Shown: positions 1 to 9,383 of the stretch, piece after piece
Layout: each line of letters opens with the position of its first letter
How positions within the stretch are numbered: the first letter of the stretch is position 1
Assembly: GCF_023716485.1 (NCBI RefSeq)
Contig: NZ_CP092418.1
Coordinates: 1,347,001-1,411,000 of the forward strand
Source: Microbulbifer variabilis
GTDB taxonomy: Bacteria; Pseudomonadota; Gammaproteobacteria; Pseudomonadales; Cellvibrionaceae
Length of the DNA stretch: 64,000 nucleotides
Reading direction: 5' to 3'
Made by a program: the position numbers and the translations under genes
Notes under the pieces: model-generated
What the model saw: the letters and a program-made list of their open reading frames with translations, nothing else
The model's database searches: none
What the model was told of the DNA's origin: nothing

Positions 1-121
1 GGGAAGTGCGCTTGGCGACATGCTTGATACGCTCTACCAGGGCGTTACCTGCGTCGATATCGACACCGGCGTCTTTATAAGAGAGGGATGTTTCAGCGGA
101 TTGCGGCTTGGAATCGCTCAT
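1..121 (-). CDS. purM: Phosphoribosylformylglycinamidine cyclo-ligase, 5' end only
   Basis: Only the first 40 codons are in the window; the gene continues past the left edge. The reverse strand reads [20 protein letters not shown] followed by [13 protein letters not shown], the typical N-terminus of PurM, which closes the imidazole ring to form AIR in purine biosynthesis in the cytoplasm. The start is the ATG at 121-119. It is divergent from the DUF2066-hda pair, the arrangement known from pseudomonads, which supports the call. Confidence 0.9.
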   Translation of the reverse strand, partial: MSDSKPQSAETSLSYKDAGVDIDAGNALVERIKHVAKRTS

Positions 122-397
122 GATTCTTCCTGCAGTGGGTCTTCGAAGGGCGCGTATTCTAGCCGGGTCTTGGTCCGGTAGCCACGCCCAGTGGGCATCT
201 CAATGAAGGAATCTGGTATTTATCTTCAGTTAAACGGCTAGAAACCCTCTAATAGTGAGAACTCGGGGCTGAGAGAAGTCGCCGACGCTGATACAATAGC
301 CCCAATTTTTATCCCAGCCGTGGATTTTGGCGTCTTGCGCAATAACAACGATTTCGTGCAAGCTCACGGGTTGGAATGAGGTTTGGAGAAGAATCCT

Positions 398-1495
398 ATG
401 CACAAGCTGCTCCGGCAGGGATTGGTGTTGCAGTTTTTGGTCCTGTTGTTCGGTGCCCTAATTCTGCCAGTCCAGGCTCGAGTTATCTCGGACCTGTATG
501 AAGTGGTCGAGGCTGTACCGAGCCGTGGGGCTACTGACCGCGCGAGTGCTGGCAGCCGGGGGCTGGAGCGGATATTTATGCGTGTCACCGGAGACGCAGC
601 AATTGGCAGTAATCCAAATTTGCAGCCTATCCTGCAGAAAGCCCAGCATTTCCTAGAAGGTTACCGCTACACCAGCGAAGATAACCAGCTCTACCTTCAT
701 CTCTCTTTTGATCCCCAAGCTATTTCCAGGCAAGTCCATCAGTTGGGTTTGCCGATGTGGCCCAATAATCGCCCCGGCACTCTGGTGTGGCTGGCTGTGG
801 ATACCCTAAAGGAAGGGCGCAGTATCCTCAGGGAAGAAGATGCCCCGGAGCTCTTTTCGGTATTGGACGCTATGGCTGTGGAGCGCGGTGTGCCATTGGA
901 TTTCCCGGTGATGGACCTCAATGATCAGCACAATATGCCTCTTGGTGACCTTTGGGCTCAGAGTGAACAGGCCGCAGAGCGCGCTGGTTTACGCTACAGG
1001 CCGGATGCCACTTTGATGGGGCGCTTGCTTCAGGCGTCGGGACGCCGCTGGCAGGCTGATTGGTTATTACTGCACGGTGGTCGCAGTTATGCCTTTGATA
1101 GCAATGGTGGCTCTTTGGAAGAGGTTGCACTGCGCGGTGTTAATCAGATGGCTAACTTGCTTGCCCAACGCTATGCCGTGCGCCCCGGTATTGAGGATGC
1201 CCAACAGGGCTCAATTTTTGTGGAGTTATCTGGCGTGGATAGCTTTGCCGATTACGCAGAGGCCTCGGCCTATTTACAGGGACTGGCGCAGGTGAGCAGT
1301 GCAAATCTCCTTTCTGTGGAGGGAGATCGGATGCGCTTGGCATTGAGTGCCACCGTAGGCCTACGCAATTTGCGCGATACCCTGGCGTTAAATCATAAGT
1401 TGCGAGCACATGGGGACGAGGATGCCATTGAGTTGAATGGGCACCGTGCACCTTTGGGCAGCGCTGATAATCCGTTGCGCTATCGTTGGGATTGA
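398..1495 (+). CDS. DUF2066 domain exported protein
   Basis: Protein of 365 residues starting with a Sec signal peptide (MHKLLRQGLVLQF, hydrophobic core, cleavage near PVQA-RV), so it is probably periplasmic. The rest fits the DUF2066 family, whose biochemical role is unknown. I chose ATG 398 rather than the in-frame TTG at 383 because GGAGAA at 385-390 sits 7 nt before it and the signal peptide then starts cleanly. It ends 1 nt before the hda start, so the two are almost certainly co-transcribed and translationally coupled. The purM // DUF2066-hda order is conserved in pseudomonads and relatives. Confidence 0.85.
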   Translation: MHKLLRQGLVLQFLVLLFGALILPVQARVISDLYEVVEAVPSRGATDRASAGSRGLERIFMRVTGDAAIGSNPNLQPILQKAQHFLEGYRYTSEDNQLYLHLSFDPQAISRQVHQLGLPMWPNNRPGTLVWLAVDTLKEGRSILREEDAPELFSVLDAMAVERGVPLDFPVMDLNDQHNMPLGDLWAQSEQAAERAGLRYRPDATLMGRLLQASGRRWQADWLLLHGGRSYAFDSNGGSLEEVALRGVNQMANLLAQRYAVRPGIEDAQQGSIFVELSGVDSFADYAEASAYLQGLAQVSSANLLSVEGDRMRLALSATVGLRNLRDTLALNHKLRAHGDEDAIELNGHRAPLGSADNPLRYRWD

Positions 1496-1496
1496 G

Positions 1497-2210
1497 ATGA
1501 GTATTCCGCAACAGTTGCCGCTGGGAGTATCCCTGCGAGACGATGCTACCTTCGATAACTTTTATCTGTCGGAGTCGGACCCCAACCGCCAAGTTGTAGC
1601 TCTGCTGCAGTCATTTGCCAGTGGGCAAAATCCCGAAGCGGTGATTTACATCTGGGGGGATGCAGGAAGTGGTGTTAGCCACTTGCTGCAATCTGCTTGT
1701 CAGAGTGCCGAGGCCAATGGTCGTAGTTTCCAATATATTCCTATGGCTGAATTGATGGCCATGGACCCGGTTGTACTGCTCGACGGCCTCGAGCAGTTGG
1801 ATCTGGTGTGTATTGATGACCTGCACTTGTTAGAGGGGCAGCCCGAGTGGCAGACGGCGATGTTCCATTTATACAACCGGGTCAGAGACAGCGGTAGGCA
1901 GTTATTATTAGGGGCGCGAAAATCTCCGCGGGGGATGGATATCTCCTTGGCTGATTTGTTGTCGCGCCTGCAGTGGTCGCTGGTATTCCAGTTACAGCCA
2001 ATGAATGATCGCGACAAAGTGGCTGCCTTGCGCAGGCGTAGCCGCCTGCGCGGCTTCGATCTGCCTGAAGATGTGGCGCAATACATTTTGCACCGAGCGC
2101 CTAGGGATACTCGCGCACTGTTCCTGCTGTTAGAGCAGTTAGATAGGGCCTCCCTGATGGCACAGCGTAAAATTACCATCCCCTTTGTAAAGCAGGTGCT
2201 GGATATCTAG
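1497..2210 (+). CDS. hda: DnaA regulatory inactivator Hda
   Basis: A 237-residue AAA+ protein, the usual Hda length. With the DNA-loaded beta clamp, Hda stimulates ATP hydrolysis by DnaA and so prevents re-initiation of replication. The N-terminus has a clamp-binding-type segment (MSIPQQLPLGVSLRDD), then a Walker-A-like loop (GDAGSGVSHLL) and a Walker B stretch (LVCIDDLHLLEG); the C-terminus carries the DnaA-like lid (HRAPRDTRALFLLLEQLD). The start is ATG 1497, right after the DUF2066 stop; an upstream in-frame ATG at 1437 lies inside DUF2066 and is not used. No terminator was seen after it. Confidence 0.93.
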   Translation: MSIPQQLPLGVSLRDDATFDNFYLSESDPNRQVVALLQSFASGQNPEAVIYIWGDAGSGVSHLLQSACQSAEANGRSFQYIPMAELMAMDPVVLLDGLEQLDLVCIDDLHLLEGQPEWQTAMFHLYNRVRDSGRQLLLGARKSPRGMDISLADLLSRLQWSLVFQLQPMNDRDKVAALRRRSRLRGFDLPEDVAQYILHRAPRDTRALFLLLEQLDRASLMAQRKITIPFVKQVLDI

Positions 2211-2488
2211 GGTATCCAATTTGCCCCTAAGCCTAACTCAGTAGTTGACCTAGGAGACTGTCAAAGAGTTCTGGGTCATCTGCCGCCGCCCCTTCTATAG
2301 TCCCCCCCTTTTTGCTTCCTCTTTTGTTCCCAGGTTTGTATTCAATCTGGTGGTGACTAGAGCTGCACTTCTATTCTTCTTCTGTGAATTGGCTTTCATC
2401 GACCATATTAAATGGTGGTGGCCGCAGGGGCTGCATGGTGGTCTCCATCTGCTTTTACCTCCAATGCCCACAGTTTGAGGAAATTGTT

Positions 2489-3424
2489 ATGCCGAATATT
2501 CATAAAGTCCTCTATGTGAGCCATGCTGCTGAAGATGAGTCCAGTGGGTTGTTACAGGCTTTTGCCATAGCCCGCAATAATCATGCGGAAATTAAGGTGC
2601 TGCTGGTTTGCCCAGCAGTACCGGCGGGGTTTGAGGACTTTAGTAGCTTCTGTGTTAAGGCAATGCTGGAACGTGTAAATGAAGGAATTGCCGCAGCTCG
2701 AGAGCGTATGAAGCTGTCGAAAGAGCAGGTGAATATAGAGATCGAATCTGACTGCGGTCCACGCCCTGCAGAGAGAGTTATTCGCCGCGTACTTAGCGAA
2801 GGTTACGATCTGGTAATTAAAAATGTGGAGGGGCTGAGCCAGCTCAAGGGCTTCAAAGCCATTGATATGGAGTTATTACGCAAGTGCCCCTGCCCAGTGT
2901 GGCTGTGTCGTCCCATAGAGCGTGCGCACACTGAGATAAGGGTGGCCGTGGCGATTGATCCCGAGTGTGATGAGGGGAGTACTTACGATCTGGCGATCCG
3001 CTTACTACGTTGGGCGCGGGTGTTGGCGGATAGTTGTAACGGTATTTTACACGTTGTTTCCTGCTGGGATTATGACGTTGATGAGTTCTTGCGTCGTCAC
3101 TTCCCTATCAGCGCCTCTGAAGAGGAGCTGGACCAGGCTACAGAAGCGGCTCGAGCTCAACACCGCTCAAAATTGGATGTACTTATTCGGGCTGCGGGTA
3201 TCGGCGGGGATATTCAAGTTCACCATGTCATTGCTCACCCAGATAGCTATATTCCCCTGCTGATCGATGAGGAGGGGCTGGATCTCCTCATCATGGGTAC
3301 TGTGGGTCGTGCGGGTATACCCGGTTTTATTATGGGAAACACTGCCGAGAATATTCTGCAAAAGGTGAGTTGCTCTCTTCTTGCGTTAAAGCCCAGTGAT
3401 TTTGTTTCTCCCATCAAGATATAG
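2489..3424 (+). CDS. Tandem universal stress protein (UspA family)
   Basis: A 311-residue cytoplasmic protein with two Usp domains in tandem. The first begins HKVLYVSHAAEDES; the second begins TEIRVAVAIDPECDEG and ends with the ATP-binding-type loop GTVGRAGIPGFIMGNTAE (G-x2-G-x9-G[S/N]) near residues 272-290. Such tandem Usps respond to starvation or oxidative stress; the exact role cannot be read here. The start at ATG 2489 is preferred over an upstream in-frame start at 2384 because TGAGGAAA lies 7 nt upstream and the Usp fold starts directly after it. It stands alone, with 278 bases of unassigned DNA on its 5' side. Confidence 0.85.
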   Translation: MPNIHKVLYVSHAAEDESSGLLQAFAIARNNHAEIKVLLVCPAVPAGFEDFSSFCVKAMLERVNEGIAAARERMKLSKEQVNIEIESDCGPRPAERVIRRVLSEGYDLVIKNVEGLSQLKGFKAIDMELLRKCPCPVWLCRPIERAHTEIRVAVAIDPECDEGSTYDLAIRLLRWARVLADSCNGILHVVSCWDYDVDEFLRRHFPISASEEELDQATEAARAQHRSKLDVLIRAAGIGGDIQVHHVIAHPDSYIPLLIDEEGLDLLIMGTVGRAGIPGFIMGNTAENILQKVSCSLLALKPSDFVSPIKI

Positions 3425-3559
3425 CACTTAATATGGGCATGCGGTGTGTCGGCAGTATAGTTTTTTCTATGACCTAGCTGGCCATGGCTCACTCAGGGTA
3501 GGGCCGTCATGGGGCGGAGAGGAGTTAGAACCGCAATATCTATATTAGGAGAATAAAAA

Positions 3560-5377
3560 ATGATTAAAACGTTGGCCAAATGGCTTGGCGGTATTTTGTT
3601 ATTGGGGGTTGCGGCGGTTTCTGTTGTTGCGGTCAACGCGATCTATTTTAAACCCTGGTCAATAGATGTGTACTTTGAGCGGGCCTTTTTCAAGCTCGGC
3701 AGTACCAGTCCAGAAATTCTCTCCCAGTTGCGATTGCTCGAGCAGTTTGGAATCGATGGACACAATGCCCATCTTGATGACGCTTCTGAGGCTGAACAGC
3801 AGCGCCAGATGCAGATGATTAAGGATGAGCTTGCCGTTCTGCAGGAGTACGATCGTGCAGGTATGGATGGTCAGCAAGCGATTTCTTACGATGTATTTGC
3901 CTACTTTCTTGGCAATATGGTGGAGGGGGAGCGCTGGAAACACCACAATTATCCGCTTAACCAAATGTTTGGAGTGCAAAACAGCCTGCCGGAGTTTCTT
4001 GCGGAAGTGCACCAGATTCATAATGTCAAAGAAGCGGATTATTACCTTTCCCGCCTGAGTGAGGTTGACCGCAAATTTTCACAGGTGCTTGATGGCCTAA
4101 AAATCCGTGAGCAAAAAAACATCCTGCCTCCCCGCTTTGTTATCGACAGCGTGCTGGAAGAGATGCAAGAGTTTATAGCGGTACCGGCCCATGAGAATAT
4201 TCTTTATACCTCCCTTGAAGAACGCCTAAATAAAGTTGAAGGTCTGGCAGATGGGGAGCGGGTGCGTATCCTCGCTCAGGGAGAGGCCTTGATTGATGCA
4301 GAAGTATATCCTGCATATAAGAATCTGATTGCTTACTATCGTGAGTTACAGCCCAAGGTTTTCGAAAATAATGGTGTTTGGGCGCTTCCTGATGGGGAGG
4401 CGTTTTACGCGTACCAGGTTCGTAGCCACACCACAACGAATTTGTCCCCTGAGGAGTTGCACCAAGTTGGTATTGAAGAGGTGGCAAGAATAGAGGGGGA
4501 GATGAATCGTATTTTCTCTTCAGTTGGGCAAGATAGCGGCAGTATCAGCGCCCGCTTTTCTGTGATTAACAACGATCCCCAGTTTTTATACGAAGATTCG
4601 GATGAAGGGCGCGAGCGCATAGTTGCCGACTACCAAGCGATGATCGATGAGATTAATGCTGGGCTAGGAGATTATTTCGATGTGAAGCCGGCGATGGGGG
4701 TTGAAGTACGACGGGTACCAGAATTTAAAGAGCAGGGCGCACCGGGGGCTTACTACAACCCTCCGGCTATGGATGGCTCCCGTCCGGGGGTTTTCTATGC
4801 AAACCTGCGTGATGTTCATGAAACCAAGAAATTTGGTATGCGCACGCTGGCCTATCACGAAGCGGTTCCCGGCCACCACTTCCAGTTGGCGATTGCTCAG
4901 GAGCTAGAAGGTGTGCCCACTTTCCGCAAATTGGGTTTGTTTACGGCTTACGCTGAGGGGTGGGCACTTTATTCTGAGCAGGTTGCCAAGGAAGCGGGCT
5001 TTCAGGAAAACCCCTACGATGATCTTGGCCGTTTGCAGGCCGAGATGTTCCGTGCGGTGCGTTTGGTGGTGGATACTGGTATGCACTACAAGCGCTGGAG
5101 TCGCGAAGAAGCCATCGAATATATGGTGGAAAAAACTGGCATGACCGAAACCGAAGTGACCACAGAAATCGAGCGTTACCTGGTAATGCCTGGGCAGGCA
5201 CTGGCCTACAAGGCTGGAATGTTAAAAATTCTGCAGTTGCGTGATCGGGCCCAGGCGGAGCTGGGCGAGGCGTTTGATATTCGCCAGTTCCACAATGTGG
5301 TGCTGACCAATGGGGCCTTGCCATTGGCAATCTTGGAGCGCCAAGTGGATGACTGGATTGCAATTAAAAAAGGATAA
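3560..5377 (+). CDS. DUF885 family metallopeptidase-like protein (membrane-anchored)
   Basis: A 605-residue protein with one N-terminal membrane segment (about residues 8-27), so the catalytic body is probably periplasmic. The family signature is complete: a zinc-type motif HEAVPGHH at residues 433-440, followed by FTAYAEGWALYSE with a candidate third ligand Glu466, and the C-terminal ERYLVMPGQALAYKAG motif. DUF885 proteins are annotated as putative zinc peptidases; substrate unknown. RBS AGGAGA lies 8 nt before the ATG. It is a clear paralogue of the convergent gene at 5463-7340; the two share a hairpin terminator between them. Two more family members are in this window. Confidence 0.85.
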   Translation: MIKTLAKWLGGILLLGVAAVSVVAVNAIYFKPWSIDVYFERAFFKLGSTSPEILSQLRLLEQFGIDGHNAHLDDASEAEQQRQMQMIKDELAVLQEYDRAGMDGQQAISYDVFAYFLGNMVEGERWKHHNYPLNQMFGVQNSLPEFLAEVHQIHNVKEADYYLSRLSEVDRKFSQVLDGLKIREQKNILPPRFVIDSVLEEMQEFIAVPAHENILYTSLEERLNKVEGLADGERVRILAQGEALIDAEVYPAYKNLIAYYRELQPKVFENNGVWALPDGEAFYAYQVRSHTTTNLSPEELHQVGIEEVARIEGEMNRIFSSVGQDSGSISARFSVINNDPQFLYEDSDEGRERIVADYQAMIDEINAGLGDYFDVKPAMGVEVRRVPEFKEQGAPGAYYNPPAMDGSRPGVFYANLRDVHETKKFGMRTLAYHEAVPGHHFQLAIAQELEGVPTFRKLGLFTAYAEGWALYSEQVAKEAGFQENPYDDLGRLQAEMFRAVRLVVDTGMHYKRWSREEAIEYMVEKTGMTETEVTTEIERYLVMPGQALAYKAGMLKILQLRDRAQAELGEAFDIRQFHNVVLTNGALPLAILERQVDDWIAIKKG

Positions 5378-5406
5378 AGTATTTTTTAATTCCTTTAGAT
5401 AGTTGC

Positions 5407-5437
5407 AAAAAAGGCCACTCTGAGAGTGGCCTTTTTT
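5407..5437. terminator. Bidirectional Rho-independent terminator
   Basis: Perfect stem GGCCACTC / GAGTGGCC with a 3-nt loop, flanked by A6 on the left and T6 on the right, so it can terminate both convergent DUF885 genes. Confidence 0.9.
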
Positions 5438-5462
5438 ATTGTGTGCTATTTACCCGGTGAAG

Positions 5463-7340
5463 TTAGCTCTTAGCTTTAACGCTTGCAACCCAACCGTCTA
5501 CCAGTTCTTCGAGAACATTTAGTGGTACCGCACCGTTAGCCAAAATGGTGTCGTGGAAGCCGCGCACATCAAACTTATCACCCAGCTCGGCTTTGGCTTT
5601 CTCTCGCAGCTCAATAATTTTCAGCATACCGATTTTGTAAGCTGTCGCCTGACCGGGCATTACAATGTAACGCTCGATGGCTTTAACCACATCGCCTTTC
5701 GGGTTTGGTGTATTTTCAACCAGATAATCGATAGCCTGTTCGCGAGTCCACTTTTTGGCATGAAGTCCGGTGTCTACTACCAGGCGACCTGCACGCCACA
5801 GCTCCATTGCCAGGCGGCCAAAGTCTGAGTAGGGGTCTTCATAGAAGCCCAGCTCTTTCGGTACTAACTCTGAATAGAGGCCCCAGCCTTCGGTGTAGGC
5901 GGTGTAACCGCCGTACTTACGGAATTTGGGGATATCCTGAAGCTCTTGTGCGATAGAGAGCTGCATATGGTGACCGGGGATGCCCTCGTGGTAAGCCAGT
6001 GCTTCCATTTGGTAAGTGGGCATATCTTCCATGTTATACAGATTGGCGTAGTAAATACCTGGGCGTGAGCCATCGGGCGCCGGGCGCTGATAGAAAGCTT
6101 TACCTGCGGATTTTTCGCGGAAAGGTTCCACAGCTCGTACATCCAGGTCGGCTTTGGGCTTAGTGATAAACAGCTCGTCCAGGCGGCCCTTCATAGTGTC
6201 GATAATGGCGGTAGCCTTCTCCAGGTATTCCGCTTTACCTTCCTCAGAAGTGGGGTAGTAGAACTGCTTGTCGGTACGCATGAACTCGAAGAATTCTTGC
6301 AGGTTACCCTCAAACTTCACTTTGCGCATAATCTCGCGCATTTCATCGTGAATCCGCGCAACTTCCTTGAGGCCAGTCTGGTGGATCTCATCGGCTGTCA
6401 TATCGGTGGTGGTGTATACACCCAGGCGGAACTTGTAGAAGTCATCACCGTTGGCCAGCTTCCAGGCGCCGTCATCGGTAGTGGCTTTCTTTTCCAGTTC
6501 CTGTAAGTAGCTGATCAGTTTTTTGTACGCTGGGCCAGCGCTCTCTTGCAGGGCGGTGCTGGCTTTATCGATCAGCGCCTTTTTCTGTTCGGCGCTGATT
6601 TCCAGCTTTTCGACTTTACCTTTGAAGTCAGCAAAAAGCGGACTGTCTTTCTCACCTTCAAAAGGTGCGCCGCTGATCAGGTTTTGTGAGTCGCTAATCA
6701 CATAGGGGAAGACAAACTTCGGCACAATAGTACCGGCCTTGGCGTTGGCTTTCAGGTTCTCTTCCAGTTGGGCAAAGTATTGGGGCATGCCGTTCAGTCG
6801 GGCGATGTAAGCCTCGGCATCACTCACCTTATCGATACGGTGCTGGCTGATCAGCAGGGATGCCGCACTGGTATGGGTGGCATACATTTGGTTGACCGGA
6901 TAATGGTGGTTACGCCATTTGTAGCCTTCAATGTCTTGCTCAAGATTGCGCTTGGCAAGACGCAGGCTCAGGCGTGTGGCTTCATCCAGAGTATTGGGGT
7001 CAACCTTATTCAGCTCGTCGAGCTGGCGCTTGTTGATTTCCAGAGTTTCTTTGGCGAATTCTGGGGAGAGATTATCCCACTTATCGTAATCTTCTTTTTT
7101 GCCCAGGAAGGTTTTGAACTCAGGACTGCGAGACAGATGCTCCTGGAAGAAGTCCTCGAACATCTGGTTTACCTGCTTGATGGCCTCTTGGCTCACCTTG
7201 GCAGTGCTGTCTTGAATGGACTTGCTTTCCGCGGTGACGGAGGCAGCATTCTGCTGTGCAGCTTCGGGGGCGCCGCGGTCACAGCCACTGATAACCAGCG
7301 CGCTAATGGCAGCTGCGATCAGGGTTGGTTTCAACTTCAT
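5463..7340 (-). CDS. DUF885 family lipoprotein, metallopeptidase-like
   Basis: A 625-residue lipoprotein: MKLKPTLIAAAISALVISGC contains a lipobox (VISG-C), so it is lipid-anchored and periplasm-facing. The body carries HEGIPGHH beginning near residue 451, then YTAYTEGWGLYSE, and IERYIVMPGQATAYKIG near the C-terminus, matching the neighbouring 3560-5377 gene almost motif for motif. The likely function is a zinc-dependent peptidase or related hydrolase; substrate unknown. The start at 7340 is chosen over an ORF extending to 7472 because the lipobox signal begins there and GGGAA is 7 nt upstream. The tail-to-tail paralogous pair suggests a local inverted duplication. Confidence 0.86.
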   Translation of the reverse strand: MKLKPTLIAAAISALVISGCDRGAPEAAQQNAASVTAESKSIQDSTAKVSQEAIKQVNQMFEDFFQEHLSRSPEFKTFLGKKEDYDKWDNLSPEFAKETLEINKRQLDELNKVDPNTLDEATRLSLRLAKRNLEQDIEGYKWRNHHYPVNQMYATHTSAASLLISQHRIDKVSDAEAYIARLNGMPQYFAQLEENLKANAKAGTIVPKFVFPYVISDSQNLISGAPFEGEKDSPLFADFKGKVEKLEISAEQKKALIDKASTALQESAGPAYKKLISYLQELEKKATTDDGAWKLANGDDFYKFRLGVYTTTDMTADEIHQTGLKEVARIHDEMREIMRKVKFEGNLQEFFEFMRTDKQFYYPTSEEGKAEYLEKATAIIDTMKGRLDELFITKPKADLDVRAVEPFREKSAGKAFYQRPAPDGSRPGIYYANLYNMEDMPTYQMEALAYHEGIPGHHMQLSIAQELQDIPKFRKYGGYTAYTEGWGLYSELVPKELGFYEDPYSDFGRLAMELWRAGRLVVDTGLHAKKWTREQAIDYLVENTPNPKGDVVKAIERYIVMPGQATAYKIGMLKIIELREKAKAELGDKFDVRGFHDTILANGAVPLNVLEELVDGWVASVKAKS

Positions 7341-7533
7341 AAGCATATTCCCAGTGTTCGGATAATCATTGCTATATTGTGCCACTTGGGTGGCATTCTT
7401 TAGGTTTTTGGGCCAATTCTGGCCGCGCTTAACGTGGCGAGAACAGCGCACTCCAGAGGGTATTGTGCGCACTAGATGGATCTTTGACTAGGGGCAGTAT
7501 TCTGGAGCCATGTCGGGAGTGATTTCCTCCCAT

Positions 7534-7560
7534 AAAAAAAGCGGGCACTGCCCGCTTTTT
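7534..7560. terminator. Rho-independent terminator of sodB
   Basis: GCGGGCA / TGCCCGC hairpin flanked by A7 and T5. It lies just downstream of the sodB stop on the minus strand and could work in both directions. Confidence 0.85.
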
Positions 7561-7574
7561 AGGTGACTCCGCGA

Positions 7575-8156
7575 TTAGGCGAAATTCTGGTTTACAAATT
7601 CCCAGTTCACCAGCGCCCAGAAAGCTTCCATGTACTTAGGACGCAGGTTGCGGTAATCGATGTAGTAAGCGTGTTCCCATACGTCACAGGTCAGCAGTGG
7701 GGTAACGCCTTCATCAGTCAGCGGAGTAGCTGCGTTGGAAGTGTTGACGATAGCTACTGAACCATCGGCTTTTTTCACCAGCCAGGTCCAGCCAGAGCCA
7801 AAATTGTTTACCGCGCTGGTGGTGAACTCTTCCTTGAACTTGTCAAAGCTGCCGAATGCTGCGGTGATAGCTTCTGCAACAGCGCCAGTGGCTTCGCCGC
7901 CGCCGTTGGGGCTCAGGCAGTTCCAGTAGAAAGTGTGGTTCCATACTTGTGCGGCATTGTTAAATACACCACCGGAAGAGGATTTGATCACTTCTTCCAG
8001 GGATTTATCGGCGTCAGCAGTGCCTTCCAGCAGACCGTTCAGCTTGTCAACGTAAGTCTTGTGGTGTTTACCGTAGTGGTACTCCAGAGTCTCTTCAGAG
8101 ATATGGGGGGCCAGGGCATTCATCGCGTAGGGGAGTTCGGGCAATTCGAAAGCCAT
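7575..8156 (-). CDS. sodB: Superoxide dismutase [Fe]
   Basis: A 193-residue cytoplasmic enzyme that dismutates superoxide to H2O2 and O2. The sequence follows E. coli SodB closely: MAFELPELPYAMNALAPHIS, ligand His27 in EYHYGKHH, a second His in AAQVWNHTFYWNC, and Asp/His ligands in DVWEHAYYIDYRN. Residues FGSGWTWLV and the Fe-type context favour iron over manganese. The start ATG is preceded by AAGGAAGG. It is monocistronic with its own terminator. The 330-bp gap on its 5' side is shared with the divergent coiled-coil gene. Confidence 0.95.
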   Translation of the reverse strand: MAFELPELPYAMNALAPHISEETLEYHYGKHHKTYVDKLNGLLEGTADADKSLEEVIKSSSGGVFNNAAQVWNHTFYWNCLSPNGGGEATGAVAEAITAAFGSFDKFKEEFTTSAVNNFGSGWTWLVKKADGSVAIVNTSNAATPLTDEGVTPLLTCDVWEHAYYIDYRNLRPKYMEAFWALVNWEFVNQNFA

Positions 8157-8486
8157 GGTGTCTTCCTTCCTTTGTTTAGGGTTATTGGTGAGAGCATTCT
8201 ACACGCGCCGTATGCCAGAATTAAGCCGGCGCAGTGGAATAGGGGATTTTGGGACGTTTTCCTCGAACTCAAGGGGTGGTGTTTGATGACACCAATGTTT
8301 TGCTGTCGTCTATTCTTACTTGTGGCCGATTACTTTTTCGTCAATTTTTGGTATAACTGCCGCATAATTCGACGAATCTGTCCCGGCTTGATTGTCTCTA
8401 AGTAATGAATTTAGCGGTGCCGGGCGGGACAATCCCGAACTGACCAGTACCGAACCCACCAGATTAGTTACCGGGTGTATTGATAC
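8157..8486. other. Divergent intergenic region sodB / coiled-coil protein
   Basis: 330 bases with no coding potential that I recognise. A TATAAC hexamer near 8351-8356 is a candidate -10 element for the rightward gene, but I see no convincing matching -35. No Fur box was recognised by eye. Confidence 0.35.
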
Positions 8487-9242
8487 ATGCAACGTAGAGA
8501 GCCCACACTGGACGGCAGCGCCGCCATCGAACCCGCACTGGAGCCCTGCTCTCCTGAGCGCAGCGAACAGGCCCAGGAACCACAAGTGATCGTTGAGGAG
8601 CGCCGCGGTGGCTTCTCCTTCCTAGGCCTCTGTGCCTTGGTCTTAGCCATGGGGGGACTTGCTGCTTCTGGTTTCCTCTATCAACAGTGGCAGGAAAGCC
8701 GTACCCAGTTGGTCGATGCGGAGAACCGTATCGCCGATGCCGAGAACCGCATTTCTGAACTGGAGAAGCGCTTTAGTCTCTCCGATGAGGAATCTACGGC
8801 TTCGGTCGAGGTACTGAGCGCCAAGGCCAAGGAGAACTCCGCTGAGATTCGCAAGCTTTGGGGGGTGGCTTACGATACCAACCGTAAGAGTATTGCTGCC
8901 AATAAAGCGGCCAGCGCAGCGAATAAGAAGCAAGTGGCTTCTCTTAACAGTAAGCTCGGCAGCCTCGATGCCAGTGTAAAAAAGATCGCTGCGGTGGAGT
9001 CCTCCCTAGCGGAGCTGCGTAAAGGCAGCATTGAGAGCAAGCGTGAGATGAGCGACAAAATTTCACGCCTGGAGCGTCAGCTGGCCTCTGTGCGCAGTGA
9101 TCTGACTATGCGTGTCGGAGCCAATGAAGAGGCAGTGGAGTCTATTGATGCCTACCGTCGCTCGGTGAACAAAGATCTGGTACAACTGCGCGATGCGATT
9201 CGCTCTCTGCAGTCCAGTGAGCCTACAGCCTCCTCAATGTAG
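8487..9242 (+). CDS. Membrane-anchored coiled-coil protein, function unknown
   Basis: A 251-residue protein with an acidic cytoplasmic N-terminus (about 40 residues), one transmembrane helix (GLCALVLAMGGLAASGFLY, about residues 46-65) and a long heptad-rich coiled coil (QLVDAENRIADAENRISELE onward) filling the rest. The region ANKAASAANKKQVASLNSKL is alanine- and lysine-rich. The topology resembles HemX-like or chemoreceptor-like stalks without any catalytic domain; I do not assign a function. The ATG at 8487 has only a weak Shine-Dalgarno. A strong terminator follows, separating it from fumarase. Confidence 0.7.
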   Translation: MQRREPTLDGSAAIEPALEPCSPERSEQAQEPQVIVEERRGGFSFLGLCALVLAMGGLAASGFLYQQWQESRTQLVDAENRIADAENRISELEKRFSLSDEESTASVEVLSAKAKENSAEIRKLWGVAYDTNRKSIAANKAASAANKKQVASLNSKLGSLDASVKKIAAVESSLAELRKGSIESKREMSDKISRLERQLASVRSDLTMRVGANEEAVESIDAYRRSVNKDLVQLRDAIRSLQSSEPTASSM

Positions 9243-9257
9243 TTTTTCAGGGGCTAG

Positions 9258-9286
9258 AAAAGGCGAACCTTGGGTTCGCCTTTTTT
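9258..9286 (+). terminator. Rho-independent terminator
   Basis: Hairpin GGCGAACC / GGTTCGCC with a TTG loop, preceded by A4 and followed by T6, directly after the coiled-coil gene. Confidence 0.9.
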
Positions 9287-9383
9287 ATTGCCTGTGGAAA
9301 ATTTATCGCCATTTTAATAACAGGCCAATAACCCTACATTTCGTGTAGAATCGCCGGCCTTGAGACGTTAATCGGAGTTCGGC

